Numbered from the stretch's first letter, positions 39,487 to 48,276 are shown. The stretch: 64,000 bases of DNA from Rhodomicrobium sp. R_RK_3 (GCF_002198715.1 NZ_MWLK01000006.1:286486-350485), one strand, 5' to 3'. Notes: generated by a model from the letters alone, not told the origin. A program made the numbers and translations.

Positions 39487-40482
39487 TCAGAACCAGCGCG
39501 AGGTGATCTCGACCTTCTCCAGCAGCGGGAAGGGCGAGGTGTCCAGCAGCTTGATCTTGGCGAGCTGGCTGCGGTCGCGCGGCTTGAAAGTGTTCTGGAA
39601 CTCCTTGGCCAGCGCATCCGTCACCGGCAGAATCTCGATGATCTCGCCGGACGTGACGTGCCGCCCATCCGAAAGCGTGACGTTCTGACCGACATTGATG
39701 GAGAACAGGTAGCGCCGGGGCAGATAGGCGAGCACGTAGGGCTCGCCGAAATAGATCGACAGCATCGGGTCGCCGATACGGTAGACATTGCCGATCGAGG
39801 GCACCGTCGCCCCGATCGAGCCGGAGACCGGCGAGGTGATGATGCCTTCGGCATAATGCGCCTGCAGATTGGCCAGCGCCGATTCGGCATCGTCGCGCGC
39901 CTCCTGCAGCGTCATCAATTCCCGCTCCAGCATTTTGAGCTGGGTGCCGAGTTTGACGCGGTCCTGCTGGGCGTTGTAATTGGCTGTCAGCGCGGTGTCG
40001 TAGCTGGAGGCGGTGGTGAAGCCGGCCTGATTGAGCTGGTCGAACTTGCCGACGACGCGGGTTGCCTCCTCCTCGCGCTTTTTCGCCAGCGGCAGCAATT
40101 CCGAGACGGTCTCGGAGCGGACGCGGAATTCGACATTGTCGGCGACCAGCCGGGCGCGGCGGGCGGAGAGATCGGCGAGCCGCTCCAGCATCTCGGTGGA
40201 TTGCAGCCGCATCAGCACCTGGCCGGCCTCGACCTGCTGGCCTTCCTTGACGTCGACCTGCTGGACGCGCACCACATAGGTGGTCGCGACGACCGTCTGG
40301 TCCTTCAGCACCAGCCCGTCGGCGCGCAGGAAAATCAGGTCGCCGAACAGATAGTTCATCACCGCGACGACGAATATCGTCAGGATGCCCAGATAGATCG
40401 TCCTGCCGACGGGATTGGCCGCGCGGCGCTTCTCATTGGCCAGCGTGTCGGGCCGGGACCGCTTCGTCAAAGCGCGAATCAT
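39487..40482 (-). CDS. HlyD-family periplasmic adaptor, Alg44-like without PilZ
   Basis: A 331-residue inner-membrane protein with one N-terminal helix (IYLGILTIFVVAVMNYLFGD), a barrel-sandwich lipoyl-like domain (VVRVQQVDVKEGQQVEAGQV), a helical hairpin (LLPLAKKREEEATRVVGKFD to LMTLQEARDDAESALANLQA), then the second lipoyl half (EGIITSPVSGSIGATVPSIG) and a C-terminal beta-barrel. This is the membrane-fusion fold used in type I secretion, efflux and polysaccharide export (Alg44 has it after a PilZ domain). No transporter or outer-membrane partner is nearby. It lies 57 bases after the receiver-TackOD1 gene, implying co-expression and a shared function (inference). Confidence 0.82.
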   Translation of the reverse strand: MIRALTKRSRPDTLANEKRRAANPVGRTIYLGILTIFVVAVMNYLFGDLIFLRADGLVLKDQTVVATTYVVRVQQVDVKEGQQVEAGQVLMRLQSTEMLERLADLSARRARLVADNVEFRVRSETVSELLPLAKKREEEATRVVGKFDQLNQAGFTTASSYDTALTANYNAQQDRVKLGTQLKMLERELMTLQEARDDAESALANLQAHYAEGIITSPVSGSIGATVPSIGNVYRIGDPMLSIYFGEPYVLAYLPRRYLFSINVGQNVTLSDGRHVTSGEIIEILPVTDALAKEFQNTFKPRDRSQLAKIKLLDTSPFPLLEKVEITSRWF

Positions 40483-40539
40483 CGTCGTCTCCCATCGATA
40501 AAAAATGTCCGGCGCGTCCCGGTGTTGGGACGGCCGGCA

Positions 40540-42387
40540 TCAGGCAAAATCCTCCGGCCCGAAAATGTGAATCGTCACGCCGAGATCGAGACGCAAGCCG
40601 GCGCTGGCATCCTCGCGCAGCTTGACGATGGTCAGTTCGGTCTCGATGGGCGCGACGCCGTCGAGCAGGGCGAAATCATAGGAATGGCCTTTGACCACCA
40701 GGCCGCGGTCGCCGATCTGATGGCGCAGATTCTCCAAAAACAGCTCGCGCGCCTGGCTGAACTGGCGAAGGCCGGCCTCGCGGATGATTTCGCGCTCATT
40801 CTCATAAGAAAGGTTGAGGACGCTGAAGGGGGTCTTGGATTCATTGTATTTCTTCGCCGCCACGTTCAGCGCGACGACGAGGTCGAGCGGCAGGTCGGAG
40901 AAGCGCATCGAGCGCTGCACCGGTCCGCGCAGGGCGTCGCCCATCTTCAGGAAGGCGATGCCTTCGTCGGTGAGGGCATAGGAGTAGACGTCGCGGGTTT
41001 GCGCCGCCTCGCCATCGACATGGACGTGGCAATCCAGGCAGACGAAACCGATCGAGGGCTCGGAGCTGGAATGATTGCAATTGCCGCAGATGATCGCCGA
41101 ACCGGGCTTGTCGTAATCGACGCTGAAATGGGTCAGCTCCTGGCGGCATTTCGGGCAGATCAGCTTGTCGCCGCGCTTGAAATCCGATTCGACGCCCTGA
41201 TAGGCGCAGCGGAAATGATGCAGATACTGCTCCTCGCGCAGGTCCGATGACCGGCATTGCGGGCATTCCTCGCGGATATGCAGGCGCGAGGAGCCGCAGC
41301 GGTAGCAATTGTGGAAGCGGTCGAAAAATTCACGGCGCAGGAAGCCGTTTTTGCACTGTTTCTCCGCCTCGCGGATCAGCTCGGCATTGCCGAGCGCCAG
41401 ATTGTAGCGGATCAGCGAGGGCTCGCCGGGATCGTAGCAGGCGGTCAGCTTTTCGCCGCGCACATAGGCGCGGCCGAGCAGCTTCTCGCCGAGATCGGCC
41501 GTCACCACCAGATCGTGGTGGATCTGCGCCCGGCGCTGGTGAAAGGCCTGCACCAGCCCGCGGATGGCGTCGCCATCGCCGAAGGAGGCGGTCGAAGCGT
41601 CGTAATCGGCGCGCGCGCCGAGGCTGCCGCTCAGGTCGATGAGCGGGAAGAGATGCAGCGGGCGGCGCTGCCAGATCTGGGCCAGGGCCGTCGGGTCGGC
41701 ATGGTCGCGCACCAGGATGGCGTCGATATCGAGCTGGTCGGAGGAGATGTGCGGGCGGCCCGGCGAGAAGCGGGCGGCGTCGAAATCCTCCGGCCAGCGC
41801 AGCAATTCCAGGCCGAGCGCCCAGGACGGCTCGGAGCCGCGCACCGAGCGCAGGGCCGCGCCGCCGCGCGCGTCCAGCGCGGTCTGCGCGGCGGAGGCCG
41901 GCTTATGCGGCTCCTCGCGCCCCGCCGCCGGCGCCTCGAGCGGCGTGGTGCGTTCGATGACGTCGCAGACCTCGTAGACATCGAGCGGCTTGGGGATGAT
42001 CTGGTCGAAATTCTCGCAATTTTCCTTGTGCGACAGCAGCCCCTCGACATCGGCGGTGATGGCGATCAGCCGCGCCTGCGCCTCGCCGACCCGCTCGCTG
42101 CGATATTTCTGGGCCACCTGCAGCCCGTCGAGCTTGGGCAGCCGGAAGTCGATCAGGGCGACGTCATAGGTGTGCTGGCGCAGCGCGCTCAGGGCCTCCT
42201 CGCCATCCTGGGCGATATCGACGAGATGTCCGCGCTGCTCCAAGATCAGCTTCAGCAAATCTTGCGTGACCGGGCTGTCCTCCGCCACCAGAACCCGTTT
42301 CTGGGCTGGGGCGTCTTCGTCGATATTATAGGTTTGCGCTTGGGTCACAGAGGCTTCTTTCAATTCTTTATTGGATAAATTCGTCAT
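40540..42387 (-). CDS. Response regulator: receiver domain plus TackOD1 zinc-ribbon output domain
   Basis: A 615-residue protein. Residues 30-145 are a receiver (VLVAEDSPVTQDLLKLILEQ, phosphoacceptor Asp80 in VALIDFRLPKLDG, and IIPKPLDVYEV). The rest matches the TackOD1 output domain: a mixed region, then several zinc ribbons (NCYRCGSS, ECPQCRSSDL, KLICPKCRQE, IICGNCNH, FVCLDCHVHV), and a C-terminal part with RSMRFSDLPLDLVVALNVAA and SYENEREIIREAGLRQFSQA. There is no DNA-binding or GGDEF domain. The function of TackOD1 is unknown; phosphorylation from the divergent kinases is likely. An upstream TTG at 42402 is less likely than ATG 42387. Confidence 0.8.
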   Translation of the reverse strand: MTNLSNKELKEASVTQAQTYNIDEDAPAQKRVLVAEDSPVTQDLLKLILEQRGHLVDIAQDGEEALSALRQHTYDVALIDFRLPKLDGLQVAQKYRSERVGEAQARLIAITADVEGLLSHKENCENFDQIIPKPLDVYEVCDVIERTTPLEAPAAGREEPHKPASAAQTALDARGGAALRSVRGSEPSWALGLELLRWPEDFDAARFSPGRPHISSDQLDIDAILVRDHADPTALAQIWQRRPLHLFPLIDLSGSLGARADYDASTASFGDGDAIRGLVQAFHQRRAQIHHDLVVTADLGEKLLGRAYVRGEKLTACYDPGEPSLIRYNLALGNAELIREAEKQCKNGFLRREFFDRFHNCYRCGSSRLHIREECPQCRSSDLREEQYLHHFRCAYQGVESDFKRGDKLICPKCRQELTHFSVDYDKPGSAIICGNCNHSSSEPSIGFVCLDCHVHVDGEAAQTRDVYSYALTDEGIAFLKMGDALRGPVQRSMRFSDLPLDLVVALNVAAKKYNESKTPFSVLNLSYENEREIIREAGLRQFSQARELFLENLRHQIGDRGLVVKGHSYDFALLDGVAPIETELTIVKLREDASAGLRLDLGVTIHIFGPEDFA

Positions 42388-42790
42388 ATTACCATTTAAC
42401 AAACAGACCCTTACGGCCTCCCGTCGAATACAATTTCGCGATTCTTACGAGCGCCCACGCTTCCGGCAGCCGGATCAAGGCGGGGCGCCGCGCCAAGGAC
42501 GTCCGAGGGCTTTCTTGAGGCAAATCTCGACTCACTAATCTGGCCTTTACCTTTAATTGCAAAACTCTGCAATACACCTAATGCGTGCAATCCAATTTTA
42601 TCGTGAGCCGTTGCATGGCCCCTACAGTCGAAACCGCCCTTTCCCCGGTGCCGGAGACGCCCGCCTTGCGGGTCAGTCACCCGCAAGCTCTGCCGCTTGT
42701 GCTGGCATGGCCAGCCGACCGGCGCGCACGGAACCCTCTGGCCGGACGGCGCGTGCGGTGAGACGGGCTTGGGGTTCAGGTAGGAACGGC
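42388..42790. promoter_or_regulatory. Divergent region between TackOD1 regulator and kinase cluster
   Basis: 403 bases. The side near the TackOD1 start is AT-rich (42360-42410) and contains TTTAAC. A second AT-rich stretch lies at 42535-42605. AGGAACGG precedes the kinase start at 42791. No gene is apparent. Confidence 0.4.
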
Positions 42791-44347
42791 ATGACGCTGA
42801 AATCTGCGGTGAGGCTGGCGATCATCGGCGCGGCGCTGGCCGGCACTCTCGCGCTTGCGGCGGCGGGAAGCGCCTATGTCGCCGTGCGGGCGGCGCAGGG
42901 CCGCGTCGCCTTCGCGGGCGGGGTGACGTCCGGCGCGGCCGAGCTCAATCTGCGGACCGCGGCGCTGTTCCTGCGCGGCTCGGAAGACGCGGCCTTGCAA
43001 TGGCACCGGCAGCATGAGTCATTGGCCGCCTCGCTTGCCGGGGCGCCGCCCATGGGGGGCCGCGCCAACCGGCTGGCCGCAAGGCTCGGCCGCGATCTCG
43101 GCGCGCTCAAAGCCACGGTTTCCAGCCTTGAAGCCGCGACCGGCAGCGGCCGCGACGCGCAGATCGCCACCGCCCAGGCGCAGTCGGCGGCGATCCAGGC
43201 GCGGGCCGCCGAGTTGCAGACGCTGATGATCGCGGCGGCCGACACCACCACCAAGGCGATGTTCCTGCTCATCGGTGGCGCCTTGATGCTGCTGGCGCTC
43301 GGCGGCGGCCTCGTGCTGCTCTTGCTGGCGACCGGCTTGCTGAACCGGATTTTGCGGCTGCGGGGCATCATTCAGGCGATCGGCCGGGGCGATCTGGACG
43401 TCGAAATCCCGATCCCGGCCGGCGACGAGATGGGCGACGTGCTGCGCGAGCTGCATCACATGCGGCTCGGCCTGCTGCAATCGATGGGCGAGCTCAGCCG
43501 CCTCAACCTGGAGCTGGTCGGCAGCAAGGCGCATCTGGAAGACCGCGTCGCCGAGCGCACCGAAGGGCTGGAGGCCGCCAACCGCGAGCTGGAAGCCTTC
43601 AGCTATGCGGTCTCGCACGATCTGCGCGCGCCGCTCAGGACCATCGCGGGCTTCAGCAAGGCCGTGCTCGAGGATCACGGGCCGCGCCTCGACGCCGAGG
43701 GCAAGGCCATGCTCGTCCGCGTCCACCGCGCCGCCGGGCAGATGACCCAGCTCGTCGAGGATCTGCTCAACCTGTCGCGGCTGACGCGCCCGCCCGACCT
43801 CGCCGACGCCGATCTCTCCGCCATCGCCGCGCGCATCGGCGAGACCTTGCGCGAGGAGGAGCCCGCGCGCAGCGTGCGCCTGACCATCCAACCCGGCCTC
43901 CGTGCCCGCTGCGACGGGCGGCTGATCGCGGTGCTGCTGACCAATCTGCTCGAGAATGCCTGGAAGTTCACCGCGCAGACCGCTCACGCCGAAATCGAAT
44001 TCGGCCAGCGCGCCGAAGCCGGGCAGCGCACCTTCTTCGTGCGCGACAACGGCGCCGGCTTCGACATGGCCCACCGGCAAAGGCTGTTCCAGCCGCTCCA
44101 GCGCCTGCATTCGGCCGAGGCGTTTCCGGGCAGCGGCATCGGCCTCGCCACGGTCGCGCGCATCGTGCGGCTCCATGGCGGCCATGTCTGGGCCGAGGGC
44201 AAGCAAGGCGAAGGCGCCAGTTTCTACTTCCAGCTCGGCGCCGGCGAGGCGGCGCTTCCCCTCGCACCGCAGCGGACCGCCGCACGGGCGCGCGGGCGGG
44301 AGACGGAGCGGCGCGTGCTGCCGCTTCGCAGCGCCCTGAAGGAATAA
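42791..44347 (+). CDS. Membrane sensor histidine kinase with HAMP domain
   Basis: A 518-residue kinase with two membrane helices (about 8-32 and 157-180) enclosing a ~120-residue helical periplasmic sensor rich in Ala. A HAMP linker follows (RLRGIIQAIGRGDLDVEIPI), then a phytochrome-type transmitter: AFSYAVSHDLRAPLRTIAGF with the phosphoacceptor His near 276, LLTNLLENAWKFTA (N box), FVRDNGAGFDM (G1) and GSGIGLATVARIV (G2). The C-terminus adds a basic Ala/Arg tail. The start at 42791 (MTLKSAVRLAIIG) follows AGGAACGG. It is the first of five same-strand signalling genes; the next begins six bases after its stop. Confidence 0.9.
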   Translation: MTLKSAVRLAIIGAALAGTLALAAAGSAYVAVRAAQGRVAFAGGVTSGAAELNLRTAALFLRGSEDAALQWHRQHESLAASLAGAPPMGGRANRLAARLGRDLGALKATVSSLEAATGSGRDAQIATAQAQSAAIQARAAELQTLMIAAADTTTKAMFLLIGGALMLLALGGGLVLLLLATGLLNRILRLRGIIQAIGRGDLDVEIPIPAGDEMGDVLRELHHMRLGLLQSMGELSRLNLELVGSKAHLEDRVAERTEGLEAANRELEAFSYAVSHDLRAPLRTIAGFSKAVLEDHGPRLDAEGKAMLVRVHRAAGQMTQLVEDLLNLSRLTRPPDLADADLSAIAARIGETLREEEPARSVRLTIQPGLRARCDGRLIAVLLTNLLENAWKFTAQTAHAEIEFGQRAEAGQRTFFVRDNGAGFDMAHRQRLFQPLQRLHSAEAFPGSGIGLATVARIVRLHGGHVWAEGKQGEGASFYFQLGAGEAALPLAPQRTAARARGRETERRVLPLRSALKE

Positions 44348-44353
44348 AGCGGC

Positions 44354-45484
44354 ATGCTGCGGGCGATCGCCGACTATCTGGGCCCAGCCTCGCTCGTGCC
44401 TCAGGGCTATTGCCTGCTGTGGCGGCAGGATCTCGTCACCCTGCACGCCGTTTCGGACATCGTCCTCGCCGTCGCCTTCGTCATCATCCCCGCCGGGCTC
44501 TGGCATTTCGCCCGGCACCGGACCGATCTGGAATTTCGCGGCCTGTTCCTCCTGTTCGCGGCCGTCATCCTTTTGACCGGCATCACCCATCTGATCGACA
44601 TGATCACCACCTGGATGCCGATCTATGGCGCGCACGGCGTCATGAAGGCGCTCACCGCGACCGTCGCCGTCGCCGCCGCCTATGTGCTCTGGCCGGCGAT
44701 CCCCAAGGCGCTCTCGGCGCCGACGCTCGCCAGCCTGCGCGACGCCAACCGGGAGATGGCCAAGCTCGTCACCGACCGCGACGCCATGCTCGCGGCCTGC
44801 AACGCCGAGCTGACCGCCGCCAACCGCGAGCTCGACGCCTTCACCTACACGATCTCGCATGACCTGCGCCGTCCGCTGACCAGCATCAACGCCTATGGCG
44901 CCAAGCTCGCCGAGACGCATGGCGGCCAGCTCGACGCGGCCGGCCGGGAATTGCTCGAGCGCATCCGACAGACCAGCATCACCACCGGCGCGCTGATCGA
45001 CGACCTGATCCACATGTCGCGGCTGACCCGGGTGCCGCTGCAGATGACCAGCGTCGACCTCTCGGCAATGGCGGCCGACATCATCAAGGAGTTGCAGCGC
45101 GCCGAGCCGGACCGCGTCGTCACCGTGCTGATCGCCGAGGGCGCCACGGCCGAATGCGACCGCGACCTGATGCGCCTCGCCCTGGCGCATCTGCTGAAGA
45201 ACGCCTGGAAATTCACCTCCAAGCAGGAGAACGCCAAGATCGAATTCGGCTATCAGCGGCGCGGCACCAAGACCATGTACTACATCCGCGACAATGGCGT
45301 CGGCTTCGACATGGCCCATGCCGGCAGGCTGTTCCTGCCCTTCCGGCGGCTGCACGAGGCGACCGAATTCTCCGGCACCGGCATCGGCCTCGCCGTGGTC
45401 GCCCGCATCATCCACCGCCATGGCGGCGACATCAAAGCCGAGGCCAGCCTGGGCAAAGGCACCTCGATTACCTTCAGCCTCTGA
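44354..45484 (+). CDS. Histidine kinase with ethylene-receptor-like membrane domain
   Basis: A 376-residue kinase. The first ~120 residues form three helices aligning with plant ETR1: VSDIVLAVAFVIIPAGLWHF and FAAVILLTGITHLIDM correspond to its ethylene-binding helices. With ETR1 numbering, Asp25, Ile35, Pro36, Ile62 and His69 are kept as D35, I45, P46, I72 and H79 at identical spacing, but Tyr32 is F42 and the copper ligand Cys65 is T75. The transmitter has His169 in TYTISHDLRRPLTSINAYG, LAHLLKNAWKFTS, IRDNGVGFDM and GTGIGLAVVARII. It closely resembles the transmitter of the preceding kinase, so the two are paralogues. There is no GAF or receiver domain. Confidence 0.88.
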   Translation: MLRAIADYLGPASLVPQGYCLLWRQDLVTLHAVSDIVLAVAFVIIPAGLWHFARHRTDLEFRGLFLLFAAVILLTGITHLIDMITTWMPIYGAHGVMKALTATVAVAAAYVLWPAIPKALSAPTLASLRDANREMAKLVTDRDAMLAACNAELTAANRELDAFTYTISHDLRRPLTSINAYGAKLAETHGGQLDAAGRELLERIRQTSITTGALIDDLIHMSRLTRVPLQMTSVDLSAMAADIIKELQRAEPDRVVTVLIAEGATAECDRDLMRLALAHLLKNAWKFTSKQENAKIEFGYQRRGTKTMYYIRDNGVGFDMAHAGRLFLPFRRLHEATEFSGTGIGLAVVARIIHRHGGDIKAEASLGKGTSITFSL

Positions 45485-45505
45485 ACCGAGCGGGCCGGGG
45501 AGACG

Positions 45506-47464
45506 ATGCAGCTCAAAGTCCTGATGATCGAGGATTGCGAAGACGACGCGGTCCTGCTGGCGCGCTATCTGAAACATTGCGGCTTCGATCCGAACTGGCA
45601 GCGCGTCGACCGCGCCGAGGATCTGGCCGAGACGGTCGAGAGCCGGCGCTGGGATCTGGTGCTGTGCGATCTCAACATGCCGGCGCTGACCGCCTTCGAG
45701 GCCGCCGACTGCGTCCGCAACATCAATCCCGACATCCCGATCATCGTGGTGACCGGCGGGCTCGACCCCGATCTGGCCATGCGGCTCGTCCAGCACGGCG
45801 TCCAGGACATCGTGCTGAAGGACGACCTGCCGCGGCTGAAGGTGGCGGTCGGGCGCGAACTGGCGCTGGCGCGGAACCGGCGGGAGAAGACCGCCGCCGA
45901 GCATCGGCTCGCCGCCGCCATCGAGACGCTCGACCAGGGCGTCGCGCTGTTCGACCCCGACATCCGGCTCATCATCTGCAACGAGCGCTACCGGGCGAGC
46001 CTCGACCGCTGCCGCGCCGACATCGTCGCCGGCATCGCCTATGCCGATCTCCTGCGCACCGCCTTCGATCGCGGCCAGTTCGCCGCCCCCGGCGTCGCTG
46101 CCGAGACCACGCTGAAGCGTCTGATGGCCTATCAGCTCCTCAATGGCGAGCCGTTCGAGCAGCAGCAGCATGACGGCAAATGGGTGAAGATGCAGCGCTA
46201 CCGCACGCCCGATGACGGCATGGTCACGGTAACCACCGACATCACGGCGGATAAGCTGCGCGAGGCGGCGCTGGTCGCGCAGGCGGAGCAACTGTCGCGC
46301 ATCAACGCCGATCTGGTCGAGGAAATCCAACGCCGCGAGACCATCGAACATGCGCTGCGCGAGAGCGAGAACCGTGCGCGGGCGATCTTCGAGAGCGCCG
46401 TCGACGGCGTCGTCACCTTCAGCGCCGAAGGGCTGATCGAGACGGTCAATCCCGCCGCCGCCGCGATGTTCGGCTACGCGCCCGAGGAGCTGACCGGCAC
46501 CCATATCCACCATCTGGTGCTGATCGGCACGCCGGATGGCGGCGAGGCGGGCCAGACCGGCGCCCGGCTGGTGACCGGCTGGCGCAAGAGCGGCGAGGTG
46601 TTTCCGGTCGAGCTGACCATCAGCCCGGTGGCGCTGCGCCACCGCACGATCCAGACCGGCATCATCCGCGACGTTACCGAGCGCACCCGGCTCGACCGGC
46701 TGAAGCATGAATTCGTCGCCATGGTCGGCCATGAGCTGCGCACGCCGCTGACCTCGATCCGCGGCTCGCTGGCGCTGCTCGATCATGGCGTCGCCGGCGC
46801 CTTGCCGCCCCGCGCCCAGTCCATGGTCCGCATCGGCCTCGAGAACAGCGAGCGGCTCCTGCGGCTGATCGGGGATATTCTCGACATCGAGAAATTCGAG
46901 TCCGGGAAGATGAGCTTCATCTTCGAGCCGACCGCCGTCGAGGCGCTGGTCGACCGCGCGGTCGAAGCCAATCGCAGCTTTGCCGATCCGTTCAATGTCC
47001 GTTTGCGCGTCGAGCATCTGACGGCCGGCGGCGCGTTGATCCGGGCCGACGCCGACCGGCTGACCCAGGTGCTCGCCAATCTGATCTCGAACGCGGCGAA
47101 ATTCTCACCCGATGGCGGCGTGGTCACCATCGGCACGGAGGCGGCCGGCGGCAATGTGCGCGTCTGGGTCGAGGACCAGGGGCCGGGCGTCCCGGAGGGC
47201 TTTCGCGACCGCATCTTCCAGAAATTCTCCCAGGCCGATTCCTCCGACACCCGCCAGAAGGGCGGCACCGGGCTCGGCCTCAGCATCGCCAAGGCCATCG
47301 TCGAGCAGCATGGCGGCAGCATCGGCTTCGGGCCCGCCGCCGCCGGCCATGGCACGCGCTTTTTCTTCGACCTGCCGCTCTATCGCCGCCGGATCTCGCC
47401 CGGCCAGCCCCAAACCGGACCTCAAACCGAGCAAATCCGCTTGACCAACTCAAACGCTTCTTAA
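45506..47464 (+). CDS. Hybrid kinase: receiver-PAS-PAS-histidine kinase
   Basis: A 652-residue soluble protein. Residues 1-120 are a receiver (LMIEDCEDDAVLLARYLKHC, Asp in LVLCDLNMPALTAFEA, Lys in DIVLKDDLPRL). Two PAS domains follow: one at about 135-250 (LAAAIETLDQGVALFDPDIR) and one at about 285-400 (AIFESAVDGVVTFSAEGLIE, FGYAPEELTGTHIHHLV). The HisKA domain has FVAMVGHELRTPLTSIRGSL with His near 409. The ATPase has LISNAAKFSPDGG, VEDQGPGVPEGF, FQKFSQADSS and GTGLGLSIAKAIVEQHGG. The N-terminal receiver lets it accept phosphate from the upstream kinases. It starts 21 bases after them. Confidence 0.92.
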   Translation: MQLKVLMIEDCEDDAVLLARYLKHCGFDPNWQRVDRAEDLAETVESRRWDLVLCDLNMPALTAFEAADCVRNINPDIPIIVVTGGLDPDLAMRLVQHGVQDIVLKDDLPRLKVAVGRELALARNRREKTAAEHRLAAAIETLDQGVALFDPDIRLIICNERYRASLDRCRADIVAGIAYADLLRTAFDRGQFAAPGVAAETTLKRLMAYQLLNGEPFEQQQHDGKWVKMQRYRTPDDGMVTVTTDITADKLREAALVAQAEQLSRINADLVEEIQRRETIEHALRESENRARAIFESAVDGVVTFSAEGLIETVNPAAAAMFGYAPEELTGTHIHHLVLIGTPDGGEAGQTGARLVTGWRKSGEVFPVELTISPVALRHRTIQTGIIRDVTERTRLDRLKHEFVAMVGHELRTPLTSIRGSLALLDHGVAGALPPRAQSMVRIGLENSERLLRLIGDILDIEKFESGKMSFIFEPTAVEALVDRAVEANRSFADPFNVRLRVEHLTAGGALIRADADRLTQVLANLISNAAKFSPDGGVVTIGTEAAGGNVRVWVEDQGPGVPEGFRDRIFQKFSQADSSDTRQKGGTGLGLSIAKAIVEQHGGSIGFGPAAAGHGTRFFFDLPLYRRRISPGQPQTGPQTEQIRLTNSNAS

Positions 47465-47518
47465 TGTGTCCGGTCTAAAACTGTAACTGAGGGCGTCCGA
47501 TCCGAAGGAGAATGAAGT

Positions 47519-47917
47519 ATGAAAGAATTACAGCGGATCACCTACGTCGAGGACGAGCCCCATATTCGCGAGATCGTGCAACTCGCTCTAGAAGAACTGG
47601 GCGGCTATACTTTACATGTCTGCGAAAGCGGGGCGGAGGCGCTGGATTCGGCGCCGATCTTCCATCCCGATCTGGTGCTCTTGGACGTCATGATGCCCGG
47701 CATGAACGGCATCCAGACCTACCGCGCCCTGCGCGAAGTGCCCGAGATCGCCATCACGCCCATCATCTTCGTCACCGCCAAGGCGCAGAGCCACGAAATT
47801 GAGCAATATAAGCTCTTGGGCGCGGCGGGCGTCATCTCGAAGCCGTTCAATCCGATCACGCTTCCCGCCGACATTCAGGCCATCTGGATCCAGGTCCTGA
47901 ACGAGCCGCAAATCTAG
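47519..47917 (+). CDS. Single-domain response regulator
   Basis: A 132-residue lone receiver. YVEDEPHIREIVQLALEELG provides the acidic pair, LVLLDVMMPGMNGIQTYRAL the phosphoacceptor Asp, IIFVTAKAQ the switch Thr, and GVISKPFNPITLPADI the Lys. It has no output domain, so it acts by protein contact or as a relay intermediate with the adjacent Hpt protein, whose GTG start comes two bases after its stop. AAGGAG precedes the ATG. Confidence 0.93.
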   Translation: MKELQRITYVEDEPHIREIVQLALEELGGYTLHVCESGAEALDSAPIFHPDLVLLDVMMPGMNGIQTYRALREVPEIAITPIIFVTAKAQSHEIEQYKLLGAAGVISKPFNPITLPADIQAIWIQVLNEPQI

Positions 47918-47919
47918 TC

Positions 47920-48276
47920 GTGCAGGACAAGCTCAACGAGATCATCGAAAGGCATTGCGAGGCGATCAAGCGCAATGCGGAGGAGATGCGTGACATGCTC
48001 GCCGCCGTCGCGGCGGGCGAGACCCTGCCGGCGGCCGGCATCGAGGAAGTGGAAGCGCTGGCACATCAGCTCAAGGGCGGCAGCGGCACCGCCGGCTTCA
48101 GCGAGATCAGCCGCGCCGCCACCGCGCTTGACGATTACCTGAAGCGCCTGCTCGCCGGTCCCGAAGCGGAGATCGTCGCCGGCATGGCGACCGCCCTCGC
48201 GCTCTCGGCCGAGCTCTCCCGCCTCGCCAAACTGGCAGGCCCGGCATCGTCGAAGCTCTATGCGGCGCGCCCCTGA
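47920..48276 (+). CDS. Hpt domain phosphotransfer protein
   Basis: A 118-residue four-helix protein. The phosphoacceptor His, near residue 49, lies in EALAHQLKGGSGTAGFSEIS, the classic HxxKGxxxxxGF pattern. The GTG start at 47920 begins two bases after the receiver's TAG, so translation is coupled. It completes a kinase-receiver-Hpt-receiver set and could pass phosphate to the divergently encoded receiver-TackOD1 protein (inference). Confidence 0.88.
   Translation: MQDKLNEIIERHCEAIKRNAEEMRDMLAAVAAGETLPAAGIEEVEALAHQLKGGSGTAGFSEISRAATALDDYLKRLLAGPEAEIVAGMATALALSAELSRLAKLAGPASSKLYAARP

Noticed and set aside
39658..41250. Open frame antisense to the hlyD-like and TackOD1 genes
   Set aside because: Bridges two real genes and their gap with no ribosome binding site or family resemblance.
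43019..47017. A 1,332-codon open frame antisense to the kinase genes
   Set aside because: Codon bias of the three kinases leaves the antisense frame open. The translation is repetitive and His/Asp/Arg-rich with no domain, while the plus strand has clear catalytic motifs.
46000..48276. A full transcriptional two-component output in the signalling island
   Set aside because: Neither lone receiver has a winged-helix, LytTR, NtrC-like or GGDEF domain; only TackOD1 could serve as output.
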